64,000 nucleotides of DNA from Parelaphostrongylus tenuis (Eukaryota; Nematoda; Chromadorea; Rhabditida; Metastrongylidae): positions 1 through 64,000 of the forward strand of contig JAHQIW010005575.1 of the NCBI GenBank assembly GCA_019055375.1. Reading direction: 5' to 3'. The notes beneath the pieces are model-generated. The model saw nothing but the letters and a program-made list of their open reading frames with translations, did not search any database and was not told the DNA's origin. Each line of letters begins with the position of its first letter. Within the stretch, counting starts at the first letter, position 1. This document shows, piece by piece, positions 34,770-46,400 of the stretch. The position numbers were made by a program, and so were the translations under genes.

Positions 34770-36244
34770 CGGAACTGTCTTGGAAATAGATTTGCTTGCT
34801 ACTCATTCACGATTGGCGAATGGGCAAAATGTTAGTGAAGCAGCGCGCAAAATTATTGGAGCCCCTTGTGGACGGCCTCGACGGCGACTGTTCTCCCAGA
34901 TGATTCTCTTCGCTTTGAACCTCGCAAACCACTTCCTAACTGGCCTTTCTGCAACTGCATCATCGTATTAGTCTCCATTAATCACGCGCACCGCTTCATT
35001 AACATTTTCTCCCAAGCGCCAATCCTGCGTGAGTAGGAAGCAAAGTTGTTCTCGAGACAGTTTCATCTCAAAGCAAGTATAGGCAATTTTCTACCAAACT
35101 GATAGCAAAGTTACCGGAAGAATGCAGTTTTACCCACTTCTGGTCAATAGATTTGATGCTTAGTGTACTGTCACAAGTTATGGAACGACTTAATGAATCA
35201 AATAAGCACCATAAGACACCGCTTCTCATTCTGGAGAAAGCATACTATTCATTTACTACTCTAGCCTTTGAGTTTCCAGGGTAATTTTGGTTTAGTGGTA
35301 AAGTACTTACGCAGTTTCTTGGCATTACACTTCAGTTCCAGTACAGCTCAGTTTGCTGAAACAGAAAACATTGCGTAAAAAATCACCAACTTATCCACTT
35401 CTCAAAACTTGTCATTACGAGCATTTTTTTCCTTACCTTATCTATGTTTTTGCACTCATTTGATAGCCTAAACAATTATAATTTTGAAAACTGAAGTTGT
35501 TCTGTGGAAAGACTTCTATAAATGTCTTAATAACGGGAAAAAGATAACGTTTTGCTTTCATTGTGAGCAGCGCACCGTTCAAAGTTCACTGCTGGTTTTG
35601 TTGGCACTTGAATAGTAAATTTCAATTCTAAGAAAACATTAGTTATGAAAAGATAAACAGGCACTGACGTAACTTGCACAAGTGTATTCCTAGTAAAGAA
35701 AAAACGTCTAATTACCCTGAAAATCCCATTTTCAATTACAAAAGCTTCCTCCTCGAGATAACAGTGTGTTTTAAACTCTTTTTTTCAAATCTCTTTCAAC
35801 GATATTGTAAGAGTGTAATTCGACGAAGCATTTTCTACGATGTATGACTTCTAGGAAGAACTCATATCAAAGAGTATCTAGTATCTAGTCCTAATAGATT
35901 TGAGAAGATCGCGCTCGTCATCTTGTGGAGAATTCCTAGAGATGAGTGCATTTTCTTTGCCCTTATTTTTGAAACTTTACACTGATATTTCAAAATTTCT
36001 ACTCAGAATATTTAGTAATCAACAACTTTTACAGTTAATATCAGTCAAGAACATATTACCATTGCTCCCACAATAGCATCGTTCAACAAGTTACCTTAAG
36101 TGTGTTGAATTTAATGATTGTATTTCTTGGAATCATCTAGTAGTACTTCCAGCCTTTACCAAGAAGTGGTTATAGTGATTCGATGGCTTAAGACGTAAAG
36201 ATTTCGACTAATGACGTAGTTATCAAAAACCCGTTAAAGTGAGA
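34770..36244. other. Gap: dispersed repeat, no gene seen
   Basis: 34960-35200 is related to 60540-60760 (shared 'gaagcaagtatagg' and 'cttcatta.cattttc.cc' blocks), a dispersed non-coding repeat. The remaining sequence to 36244 shows no supported gene. Confidence 0.45.
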
Positions 36245-38440
36245 TGTTTCAACAAGTAGGAAATGCCCTCGCTTTCGGTTAAGTGGCTTCTTGTTCAAAC
36301 TTCACAGTAGATTTTCCTGGCAGTTATATGGTAAAATCTGGATTACTGCAGCATTTCACGGCCACGGAAAAATAGCATATTGCCGATGAGATTTACTGAA
36401 AAGGTAGGTTATAAGAAAATTAAAATTTTTTAAACTCTCAATGGACATTCTCTTTGTCTGTCTTGTAAGAGGCGGTCATCTTTCCCTAGTCACAAGTCGT
36501 ACTATGGCCATAGATTGTCTGTTCTACAGTCAACTCTCAAATGTCGAGAATGTACAGCTCGTAGAATTTGATTGAATTTTATGCACTGGAGCCTTACTTT
36601 TCCTTGAGTGTTCCTATCGCCATCTGAGAGCAGGGTAGTGTTCTGGGCATTATCTTCGAACACTGATCAATTTTTCTCTTTGTAAATGTTCTGATTGTGA
36701 AATTTGGCCCGTTACGGCACAATGTTGCTCGAACTTCCAAATGTTTATCCCTCAGAGCTTGAGAAGGTCAAATTGACCCGCGTTTTTCTCAGCCGACCAC
36801 TTCCGAAGGCGCACATCCGTAGACAATGAATGCCAAGGCACAACAATGTACAAAGGAGAAATATGTAGTATTTACTGGCTTTACTAAAGCACATGTGCTT
36901 CTTCGTGCAGAGTTCTTCTGAAACCAAGAATATCGAACTCCTTTTCGCATATGTGAATCACAAATAATTTGTAGAAAGCAACAAAGTCTATATATCCATG
37001 CGGTGAAAAAGGAGGAAAGTGCCCATGAGAAGTTAGTTGAGCGGACCAGCTCTGTGATAAATTGGTGGGCGGCCATAACCACATGCGCGTGGTCACATTA
37101 AAGTGATTTTGAGAGGGGACCTTGACAGAGGTGCAGAGGATCGTCTTTTGGTCAGAAATATGTGGAACACGCAAAATCAATGGACATGTCCAGTGGGAAA
37201 GATTGCGGCGACGAATGTTCATGGCGAAGTAAATGTAGATATGTAGAACACGACGGCCCATAAAACAAAAAAAAAGCCTGCTCGGTGATTTATATAGGTA
37301 CCAACTCGCTAAGTACACTAAAAGATAAAAACGATAAAGCTCTCGCGTTGATCAATCCCCAAGTTGCACCGCGCAATCCTCTCTAATTTTTAGCTTCGTT
37401 TAACGTGGCTGAATGCATATCTGGTCTTCACAATGACTCACGATAGTCTTACGCTGTATCGAGTCAGTGTTGCTAATCCTTCCAAACATGCCTGCGACCA
37501 GTCTAATATCAATGTTCCGACCCCGGAGGGATGGATGGCCTGATGAGCCATGAGTGTGAGATCGAACCATTGACCTTGTGCGCCACGAACAGCATCTCGA
37601 ACCACTGCGCCACGCGCGAAGTACACTGTTAATCCAAAAATTATTGACAGCTGTCGATGAACTGGAATTGCTTGCAGTATGCGTAATCATTTTTGACCGG
37701 CTATCCATTGTTTCTTTATTTTCAATCGCCGTAATTACTATTTGGTATTGCACATATGCAAAGTTATCAAAAGTTGAAAATTTGTTTCGCGTTTTTTTCG
37801 TAGTGACTTATTATAATTGAGTAAATACCAAAGACAAAGTGATTGCGTAGTGATGTAGCAGGAATAGCAAGAAATCTAGATTTTCGAAATGTAGGAAGAA
37901 ATCCCATTCAAACAACAAAAATCGCTCGCACCTTTGCGACTGGAGCAGCGCGCAGGGATTTCTATTGCTGTTTCGAACGGGTTAAATAACACTTTGCAGA
38001 AAGTCCTCCATGTTTGTCAAATGTAGATTTCTTCTACTTTTACAAGAAAGTCTCTTACCTTGCACCAGATCGACAGTCGCTATCCAGTGAATGTGACTTT
38101 CTTTTCGATTATTGATGTTGCGTCGTGGTGACCAGGCCCTTCGAAAACGATCTGTGTATGCATCACAATAATATACAGATTATAATCATTAAGTGTTTCA
38201 CTCAGCTTTCACTTTACTTTCTTTAACTCTTCAAAATCGTATCGCTCTCCAAAATCTAATTCAAATGGTGGCAAGTTCGCATGAAGACTGACTAGCATCA
38301 AAATATACATTGATATATTAGTAACAAATTGCTTATGAACAAAATTTATGAAGTTTTCCATGAAATCCGACTATCAAGAAAAACTGGGGTCAAATTTGAA
38401 GAAAAAGCTTCATACATACTGAGGACACTGAAGAGTTTGT
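36245..38440 (+). repeat. Direct duplication D2, copy 2
   Basis: Second copy of 23938-26590. It preserves the uninterrupted SINE-2 (37420-37640), giving the empty site for the hammerhead element of copy 1. The minus-strand frame 36884-37318 is the longest in the window (144 codons) but shows no domain. Confidence 0.85.
37420..37640 (-). repeat. SINE-2, uninterrupted copy
   Basis: Minus-strand tRNA-like SINE with GGCGCAGTGGTTCGA head and 'CCATCCATCCCTCCGG' body. It preserves the empty target of the family 2 hammerhead element at about 37492-37505. Confidence 0.78.
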
Positions 38441-39149
38441 TTTTGAGCTCCAAGAGAGCTTGACTGCATCTGAAAATGAGCTGACAAGACCTATTCGAAC
38501 ATTCAAAAACTAACAAAATGTGAGAGGATGTTGTATATAAAATGATTATTTCTCTTTTTCCCATGTTTATTCTTTCATAAATGGCAGGTCTTGTTGAGGT
38601 GCTTCCAGTGTGGAATGATTGCTTTTTTGCAAGAACTATGAACGTCTAAACGTCAATGGAGAACGTGCGAAGATGTGGCAGTTCATTCAGATTTCTCGCT
38701 AGAAAGGAAAAACGGTTAATTCAAAAAAGATTCAAACTCATCATGAGCTGAGATCTATTCAGACCATGAGTTGATCCTCGACAACATGTCTCTAATTACA
38801 ACATCAACAAGTAATACGACCGTTTGTTCATCAGCCTCGCGCTAGATTTATACCAGATTGGAAAGTAAGTTTCCATAGTTTGACAAAACACTCAAAATTT
38901 ATGCATATACTCAGACAACAAGCAACAACAACTATTTCTCAAAACGCTGACAGATATTGGGTATTATAGATCAAATGGTATTCTTCCTATTTAACCGCTT
39001 ATAGCGGTGCTATGATGTTCTAAACGTATACCCACTGTCATCAGAAAGAATGAGTTCACTCTTCAGGATTTCCTTTCGACTCATTTGTAACCAAACAGCT
39101 TTGAAACCTCAAACTATTTACAAACACGCTATTTGATCCGTTAGGTTTT
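38441..39149. other. Gap: no gene seen
   Basis: Sequence between the end of D2 and the SINE cluster. No assignable gene or repeat. Confidence 0.4.
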
Positions 39150-39395
39150 TCTTCACTCTGCGGATCTCAGTACTCCCATCATTCAAATCGTTTTTCGTCT
39201 TCTTCTTGAACGGCGAGGAATACTGATTGAGCAAGTTTCCTTACAATCTCGAGAATACCTTGGCTGTGGCATTCCATATGGCGTTGTTGTTGACTGCCGG
39301 AGATGCCGGAGAGAACTGACGAGTGGAACTTGGCTTCACGCCCGCCGCGACAAGCACCACAACCAATCGGTCACGACGCTCCCAAAGGAACTCGA
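39150..39395 (-). repeat. SINE-1 copy
   Basis: Minus-strand tRNA-Leu/Ser-like SINE, ending in the reverse of the CGAGTGGTTGTG A-box region near 39370-39390. Confidence 0.7.
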
Positions 39396-39419
39396 ATTTG
39401 GTTGATTAAATTAGTTAGA

Positions 39420-39655
39420 TGAGCACATGTGGCGCAGTAGTTAATGCTGCTTCGCGACTCACAGAAGGTCGATGGTTTGATTTCGCGCTCATAGCTTACC
39501 AAGCCATCCATCCCTCCGTGGTGGAAAATCGTATCAAACGGGTTTCAGTCTTGTCTGAGAGGATAAGCAGCACTGACTCGATACAGCGAGAGGTCACTGC
39601 AAGTCACTGTAGAGGCCAAATATGCATTCAAATCACCTCAGAGGAAGTTGGAAAT
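39420..39655 (+). repeat. SINE-2 copy
   Basis: Plus-strand copy with TGTGGCGCAGTAGTTAATGC (A box) and GGTTTGATTTCGCGC (B box) about 35 bases apart. The whole unit is open for 80 codons by chance and should not be called a protein. Confidence 0.78.
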
Positions 39656-40021
39656 AGATGACAAATGCATGGCGCATCCATTAGGGATTGGAATGCGTCG
39701 GGAGCTTTAAACTTTATCTTTTAAGATGATTACGTTATTTTCCAGCCTTGATACTCTCATTCCATATATTACCTTAAATGTTCCATGCCTCTAATTATCG
39801 AGGACCCATAAGACCTTTTTCAAAGTAACGACAACGTCTGGGTACAGGCAGGTGCTGGGCGATGCGAAATCACTGCTCGCAGTCACTAGCTATTCTATCT
39901 AGACCGCGCACACTCTTCAAAAGCATTCAGTGAACGAAAATCGCGCGCCGCTTGCTATTCGCACTGCGCGCAGCGATTTCTATTGCCGTCAAGAAGAGGA
40001 TACCGCGAGGTGGGGGGAAGG

Positions 40022-40260
40022 GGAGGGCGTGATCGAGTGGTTGCGATGCTAGCCTTAGTGTGAGGCTGATCCCTGATCCCCACCTCCCAACCTCTTCAGC
40101 ATCAACAACAAAGCCCTATGGAAGACCACAACAAGGCCGTTCTCGAGATTGCAAGGATAGAAGCTTAACGGATTTTCTACAGAGTTTACGAAGAAAATGA
40201 AGAACAAATTAAATGCTAGAAGTATTGGAATGTGCCTAGTGAAAAAAACTCTGATAAGGA
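40022..40260 (+). repeat. SINE-1 copy
   Basis: Contains the CGAGTGGTTGCGATGC head and the 'CTATGGAAGACC' body of the SINE-1 family. The upstream 39890-40020 stretch resembles the 'ATCGCGCGCCGCTTG' repeats seen near 26090 and 37930. Confidence 0.7.
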
Positions 40261-40529
40261 TCAGATAATCAAAATGGAAAAGTTCACTTCACCTACGCAA
40301 ACAATAGACTTTCATCAAACTAGTGCTCACATCTAGAATAAATTACATGAACACTTAGGACTGAAACAATAATTCCAGTATCTACTAACCCATATATATT
40401 GCATTCTGAGTTGAGTCAACCAGACTATAAGCCGTGCCTGGTCGCGTCATCAGTTGTTATGTAGAGGTGGACGAATTAGGAGAAGGACGGCTATACTTGT
40501 ACAAATTAATCCGGAAATAAGTGATTAGC

Positions 40530-40755
40530 TTGAAGAACAGTGCATGCGAGGCAGTGGTCAGCGGCTCTGAGTCGCACACAAGGTCGACGCTTTGACCTCG
40601 CGCTAATATTACCAGGCCATCCATGCCTACAGGATCGGTAAATTGGTACCGTACTAGTCTGGGAGGATAAGCAGCAGTGACTCGCTACAGCGATAGGCTA
40701 CTGCGTTCTATTGTAAAGGCTCGAAATGTATTCAATTACCTCAAACGAAGGTCAA
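40530..40755 (+). repeat. SINE-2 copy
   Basis: Plus-strand copy with GAGGCAGTGGTCAGCGG and ACGCTTTGACCTCGCGC boxes and the 'CAGGCCATCCATGCC' body, more diverged than the copy at 39420. Confidence 0.7.
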
Positions 40756-41147
40756 TATCAAAAACGAATACATGATACGTCCCTCAAAGGATGATATTAT
40801 TATTAGCTTTATTCTTTTTTTTATGGGTGATTATACGAAAGCAGCATATAGTATCCAAATGTGCGGAAATTATATAGAGAAGACTTACGATCATATAGAT
40901 GCATGGGTTGTGTAGATACTGTCCCAAATAATATCTTAGCTTAAGGCAAAAGCGCAACTCGTTAAAATAAAAGAAGTTAATCGATCACGTAGCGCGCTCG
41001 GCAAGGGGCGCCTCAGTTTTATTTTTCAATTAGATTTCCGCTGTTTCAATGAAAGAATTCTAAGTTTTAGGGTCACTCTGATAGCCCATGATTATCTCTA
41101 CACACTCATTTGATTGTTGTGCATATACACTCTTGAATGATACGTGG

Positions 41148-41330
41148 GAGCAGTGGCCAAGTGGTTGTGATGTTCAGCACTGCGCAGAGCGAGGCTAACT
41201 TCCATATGGACAAACTCTCCAATAAGAAATAACAAACGCCCTATGGAACGTCTCAGCCTAACTATCATCGGATACCAAAGAGATATGCTCAAACACTGCT
41301 ATGCGACATTCATGAAGAAGATGAAAAATC
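41148..41330 (+). repeat. SINE-1 copy, shortened
   Basis: GTGGCCAAGTGGTTGTGATG head followed by the CTATGGAACG body; the middle is shortened. Confidence 0.65.
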
Positions 41331-41523
41331 AATCAAATGGAGAAGGACAGGGATCCGCACAGGAAAAGAAATCTGTGGTACTGATTAAGTTAAGTGATAA
41401 AGTGATAGAACCTTTATGGCAAAGAATACATTGAAAGAGAAACGTGATATTCATTTCGCTCTTTAAGCGTTATTTGATAGCCTTTCCAAAAACTAAACCT
41501 AGTTCCGCAATAAACAAAATCTC

Positions 41524-41567
41524 AACGAGGAGGCCGAAACCTCCGAAACACCGGTGCATGGCCCTGG
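41524..41567 (+). ncRNA. Hammerhead relic, family 2
   Basis: The 5' half of the core is lost (AACGAGGAGG in place of CUGACGAGGAGG) and U16.1 is C. Stem II and GAA remain. Inactive. Confidence 0.7.
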
Positions 41568-41771
41568 CGTACCAACCTCGTTTAGGCTTAAAACATTCTT
41601 CTTGAAGTTACTTGAATGTTATCACAGTTTTGAAAACAGTCGATCATATGGATTAATTTGGTCTACCGCCAAATTCATCGACTGAACAGTGGTGATGACC
41701 ATGTCATTGTACACTATGCCATCACCGCATACGCCTCCCTCCTTGCTACATTGCAGGGCCTAATGTGGGAG

Positions 41772-41821
41772 GGGGTCAATGACGAGGAGGCCGAACCTCC
41801 GAAACACCGGTGTATGGCCCT
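41772..41821 (+). ncRNA. Hammerhead ribozyme, family 2, C3 mutated
   Basis: Stem I GGGGUCA/UGGCCCU, stem II GGAGG/CCUCC, GAA, stem III and GUA are all intact, but the invariant C3 is A (AUGACGA). A single substitution separates it from an intact ribozyme; C3 changes normally abolish cleavage. Confidence 0.85.
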
Positions 41822-41978
41822 GGCGTACCAACCTCGTTTAGGCTTAAAAATTCTTTTGAAATCTCAACTGTTATTGATTACTAAAACTCTCCATTCGACC
41901 GCTTTTTTATAGACCTCGCTCAAAACGATAATGCCCTGATAATGATATAACATACTTCAAGCCGTTTGCCAGATCTAT

Positions 41979-42025
41979 GTGCTAGAGAGGCCCCTGTTTC
42001 GTCCTCAAAAACTTTTCAGTAGCAC
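41979..42025 (-). ncRNA. Decayed hammerhead, family 3
   Basis: Minus-strand GUGCUA/UAGCAC stem I is intact, but the core reads CUGAAAA (G8 lost) and stem III has CCUCU in place of CCUGU. Expected inactive. Confidence 0.75.
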
Positions 42026-42325
42026 CGTCATAGGTTCAGCCTATTCCTTGAGGCTATACTGCTCTTTGAGTGAATCGACGCTGAGTAATGAAACCGTAAA
42101 GTAGGTAATAGAATCCCTTAACATTGCAAAGACTAGTAGCCGAGCGCGGGGCTGTCAGAATAAATCATCATCTCTCCATTCGACCGCTTTTCAGAAATTC
42201 ATTTTAACAGCCACAAGCTCGGCTGCAAGTCTCTGCAACGACCCAGACTTGCGGTGATTTATTTCTCGGCGTCGATTCCACCATAGAGGAGCATAGCCTC
42301 AGAGTATCGACTGAACCGAGGGACT

Positions 42326-42372
42326 GTGCTACTGAGGAGTCCTTGAGGACGAAACAGGCCCCTGTCTAGCAC
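42326..42372 (+). ncRNA. Hammerhead ribozyme, family 3, intact
   Basis: Stem I GUGCUA (42326-42331) with UAGCAC (42367-42372), perfect; CUGAGGA 42332-42338; stem II GUCC/GGAC with UUGA loop (42339-42350); GAA 42351-42353; stem III ACAGG/CCUGU with CC loop (42354-42365); C17 at 42366 in GUC. All helices pair without mismatch. This is the cleanest hammerhead in the window. Confidence 0.95.
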
Positions 42373-43134
42373 TTTAATCTCACAAAGGGCTCAGAACATG
42401 CTATATCATTATCAGACCACTAAAACTCTGGTAGAAAACTATCCACAGGCCTCCAGAAGACAGAGAAAATCAAGTGTGAAAGTCAGTTGAATTTCAGCCG
42501 CTACAGCGCATCAGAAAGTTTTTTAAATAAAATCAAGCATATTTTTTTGAATCGCCGGTTTTCAAGCTATCTAATAATATTAAAAGTTTGATTGACAAGC
42601 TTTCTGCGACGAAAAATCCATGTGCATTCCTACGAGTGCTTTCGTAAAAAGTAACGTTTTTTCAAAGGGTTGATTTAATTTCAAATGTTCTTCCCTAGTG
42701 TTCTTCTTAAATGACCGGAAATGATCTTTGATATATCAGATTGTGTGTATCACTTTAAAACCTAAAAGAGTCAAATTGGCATCTCATCTACTTAGGCGAA
42801 CACACCAAACCTTACTTATGTGGGGCAGTTTTTTGCAAAATGAACAATTTTTCATAAATACTCACCGTTTTAGTGTTTGAAGGTCCTCCAGGTGGCCAAA
42901 AGCGTCCGCGCGGTGTCTCACATGAGTGAGGAGTGTGCCTCCCTCTGATCAATCAATCGATTCGCGATATGCTGCGATATCAAGCGTGATAACGATACAG
43001 TCAACATGAATTTACTTAATTTCAAGATACTTCTCGTTATGATCTGTCAGGTCGTGGAAATACTTGCGAAATCCGTTGTAGTTCTTCATTTGGTACTTCA
43101 TTGATGCGTCTTCATAGAGCTCTTTTTCACTGTG

Positions 43135-43310
43135 CAGATCCCAGTACTTCTAGCATTCAACTCGCTTCTTCGGATTATTCTAGAACTCTTGAACGTCGTT
43201 GAACACCGACTGAGCACGTCTCTTCGCAGTCTCGAGAATAGCCTAGCTGTGGCGCTCCATAGGAAGTTCGTTGTTGACTGTTTGAAGAGTGTTGGACCCC
43301 ACTGTTCTTC
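43135..43310 (-). repeat. SINE-1 fragment (D1 copy 2)
   Basis: Paralogue of 675-850 in the duplicated block. Confidence 0.55.
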
Positions 43311-43931
43311 TTTGATGATCAGAAGTGGATTTGAGTCGATCCAAATGTGTTCTACTTTTGCAATATCGAAATTGAAGACGGAATCTTCAAATTTTAGAAG
43401 ATTTTCGCCTACGATTGACGCTCATGGCGGCACTAATTTCGAAATTCGATGCTGTTCTTCTTGAAGGAACCATAATGCCCTTCAGTATATGCGATTGTGC
43501 GCTTAACTTTTCATTGTTGATAGTGAAACCAAAACCACTGAATCTCATAGTTTTTTTCACCCTGGTGGACTCAAATGATAGCACTAACTTTGAAACTCGT
43601 TGCTACTCTTCTTAAATAATCAATAATGGCCTTGAGTAGGTCCTATTAATGTCTCCATTTATCGAAACTAAAGATCAAATCATCATAGTTCGCAACTTTT
43701 TCGACTGTGATGGACCCGTATGGTGCCAGTGATTTCAAAATTCGTTCCTATTATCCGTAAATGAACGGAATTGCCTAAAGGAAATGCGACTGCGTGTTCC
43801 GTATGAGCAATAATCACACATATCAAGGAGCTAGACTCTTGCTTCGAAATGTTACCTACTCTACAGAAAGTGTTTGAGGACTTATATAACATGATTCAAA
43901 AAGGCAACTCAGAGCAAGTTACTGTGATATT

Positions 43932-44170
43932 GGGGTGAGCACCGTGGCCGAGTGGTTGTATACTCGTACCGGCCCGAGTGGAGGCAAGTCCCACCTCCCG
44001 ACCTTCGCCGGCAGTCAACAACAACGCCCTATGGAACGCCGTGGCCAAGGTATCCTCAAGACTGCAGGGAGACTCGCTCAACCAGTACTCTACGACGTTA
44101 GAGAAGAAGACGAAAAAAACTAATTGCTTGCTAGAAGTACTGGAATCCTTACAGAGAAAAAAAACTGTAA
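43932..44170 (+). repeat. SINE-1 copy (D1 copy 2)
   Basis: Paralogue of 1464-1700, with TGGCCGAGTGG A box and AAGTCCCACCTCCC. It is the best preserved SINE-1 head in the window. Confidence 0.75.
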
Positions 44171-45489
44171 AGACGGATTGATAAAGTAAAAATGCGGTAA
44201 ACCCACTAAAATATTGTGCTGCAGGAGTCAAATACAAGCGGTGAAACACAATGGAAAGTAGAATGCTGGTTTTCATATACGAAATAGATATTCGTATCCA
44301 TTGGAAGAAGCTGGCATCATTCACGATTGTTTATTCGCCTCCACTGTGTTAAAGCATTCAGATAGAAACATAATGCAAAAAGGAGTTTCTTTTTGTCGAA
44401 ACCGACCACTGTATGCCACGAACAATCTAAATCATTTCAGTTTGCTTAGTATAAGGAACCTCTAGGGAATTTCTGTTCCATTAGAGTTTCGTGACTCACG
44501 AAATGACACCAATGTTGACAAAATATGCTATGCTAGGAAGCAGACTGTTTTGTGGAATATCTGTTGAATCAAAAAATCTCTCTACGTAGTGTTGTTCGGT
44601 GGGGACGGAGATTGTTATATTTCTGGACCACTAAGACATGTAAACTTCCAATATAATATATGGGTGGATATAGCCTTGTAATGATGCGGAAAGGCCTGAT
44701 CATGTTAGGCAATCACTGATGCGTAATCGAGGTGATACAAAGAATATCTTTCCGCAATATTCCGCGTGATTGGACGCCGTGACAAGAAAGCGCGAACTTC
44801 TATAGATTGATAGAGAGTGACCTCTCTAGCCTAGAAACAATCTCTATACCGTAATCTTCTCAAATCAGTCCGAAAGATTGATTTTGACTCAGCGAACGAC
44901 TGTGTTACTAGCCCCGTGGAAACTGGCATTTGGAATTTGGAACGCGACCACGTGCCCCGGAAGGGGCGATATGCAGGTTCGCATCCCGTCCAACGCTTGA
45001 AGTTCTGCATATCACTCAACATTATTGAACTCAAAATTATGACATAACATAACCGCTAGGCTGCCAATCAAAAGAATTCTAGCTTAGCAGCCATATGTCC
45101 TTAGATATTTCTCATCTGAAACGACAATGATTTTGCTAGCAATGCGACCACTGATAAGGTCATGGAAATAAATTTCCTATTACAAATGATCCAACTGGCT
45201 AAAATGTGTCACAACACGTGCACTACAATGTGCAGAGTTATTCTTTGCACGTTGGCCAAATGTACAAGATGACATTAAGTTCCTGCTCATGCTACTCTTG
45301 TAGTTGTGAGATTATGTCATCCATTCAAGTAGTAAAATCGCTTTACATTGCGCCGGTTTGCATTGTGGCACTTGAATAAAGGCACTGAGAGAAGATCTAC
45401 GGAAGAAGGTGCGCAAATTCTCCGCAATAATGAACAAGCAGCCAGAGTACAGATAATTAATTTAAGAAAAAGCTGACGAAAACCGCTTC

Positions 45490-46400
45490 CACTTTTGATC
45501 GCTTGAATCAACCTGTTCAAAATGAGTACATCACAAAATGGTAGCGATAGTCAAATAACAAAAATATACTGGTTCAAAACCTTTCCTCTCACTGTTCTCC
45601 TGCAAAAAAGGGAGCTTGAAAGAGATATGTTCCGTGCAGCTGCCAGTGTACGCAGAGGAAGAGAGCAGAAGAAGGAAGCCTCGAATTTGATAAGCAAATT
45701 ACCCATCTGCGCTGGCTACGAACTGCTGCTGCTCGAAGCAGGTTCTAAAAATCAACCTCTCAAGGCATAAATGCAACGGCAAAAAAATCCACTTTGTCCT
45801 ATCCTTCGTTTCATAAGAAATTATTATGTATTTATGACGCTGCTTGAAAATGCTACGTAGAGGAGTCGGTGGCAGTGATTGAAAGTGCCGTCAAATAATT
45901 TTAAAAGTCAATCTGTCCGTCAGCGCTTGCAATAGCGTCTATATACTACGAAAATCTGCATAATATGTCACAAAGATAAAGACGATGACCGCAGGATCTC
46001 AGATATTTCGCCTAATCTGGTGTAAGTTGTGAAGAGTATATATTGGTGAAAGGGAAATTTGCTTTGTGACTGAACAAAGATTTATCTAGCACATAAATAT
46101 AGCACTAGACCTAACACACCGTTGAGCACAAATGGATACGGACAGGCAATGAGGATTTTGAATTAGAAGTAATTAATCTTGTAAAAAATCATGAGATCTC
46201 AGCGCGAAAAAACTCTCGAAGCGCTTCTTCATACTAAAATCCCAAAAATGGGCCGCAAAAATGAGTTTCTCGTCACTACGCGTGACGCATGATATCGCAC
46301 CATTTCACTGGTCGATTTTCTGATCTGAAAAAGCTCATAAATCACTCGCTCCGTCTGGTCTGCATAATATTCGATGTACCATATATCGAGAAAACGGTGA
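45490..46400 (+). pseudogene. Penelope-like element remnant (D1 copy 2)
   Basis: Paralogue of 3090-3900. The frame at 45522-45770 is open for 82 codons and reads RDMFRAAASVRRGREQKKEA then ISKLPICAGY, aligning to the PLE reverse-transcriptase region at 61540-61640. The GIY-YIG tail follows at about 46140-46330 in broken frames. Not functional. Confidence 0.72.

Larger units (their letters stand above)
41520..41870 (+). mobile_element. Hammerhead element family 2, direct tandem copy
   Basis: Two hammerhead-containing segments in direct orientation bracket the family body (41600-41770, reverse complement of the centre of 25196-25580). Predicted cleavage points at 41558 and 41814 are 256 bases apart, the monomer length. 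Both ribozymes are damaged here. The direct arrangement is that of a retrozyme or a tandem PLE pseudo-LTR. Confidence 0.75.
41891..42418. mobile_element. Hammerhead element family 3, probable 11-bp TSD
   Basis: A 528-bp unit flanked by ACTAAAACTCT at 41880-41890 and 42419-42429. The block CCATTCGACCGCTTTT occurs at its start and again at 42175. Inverted CTGATAATGATATA (41936) and its complement (42402-42415) bracket two hammerheads on opposite strands. A relic of the same family is at 56570-56765. No coding sequence. Confidence 0.8.

Noticed and set aside
36884..37318. 144-codon minus-strand ORF, longest in the window
   Set aside because: Its D2 paralogue at 24658-25032 differs by compensating frameshifts and substitutions without any codon bias, no domain is recognisable, and the start is not supported.
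37539..37575. CTGATGAG followed by CGAAC in SINE-2
   Set aside because: Position 15.1 would be C in place of A and neither stem II nor stem III pairs; chance similarity.
39419..39661. 80-codon plus-strand ORF starting with ATG
   Set aside because: It coincides with SINE-2; the same peptide appears in every copy of the SINE because of the tRNA-like boxes, so it is not a protein gene.
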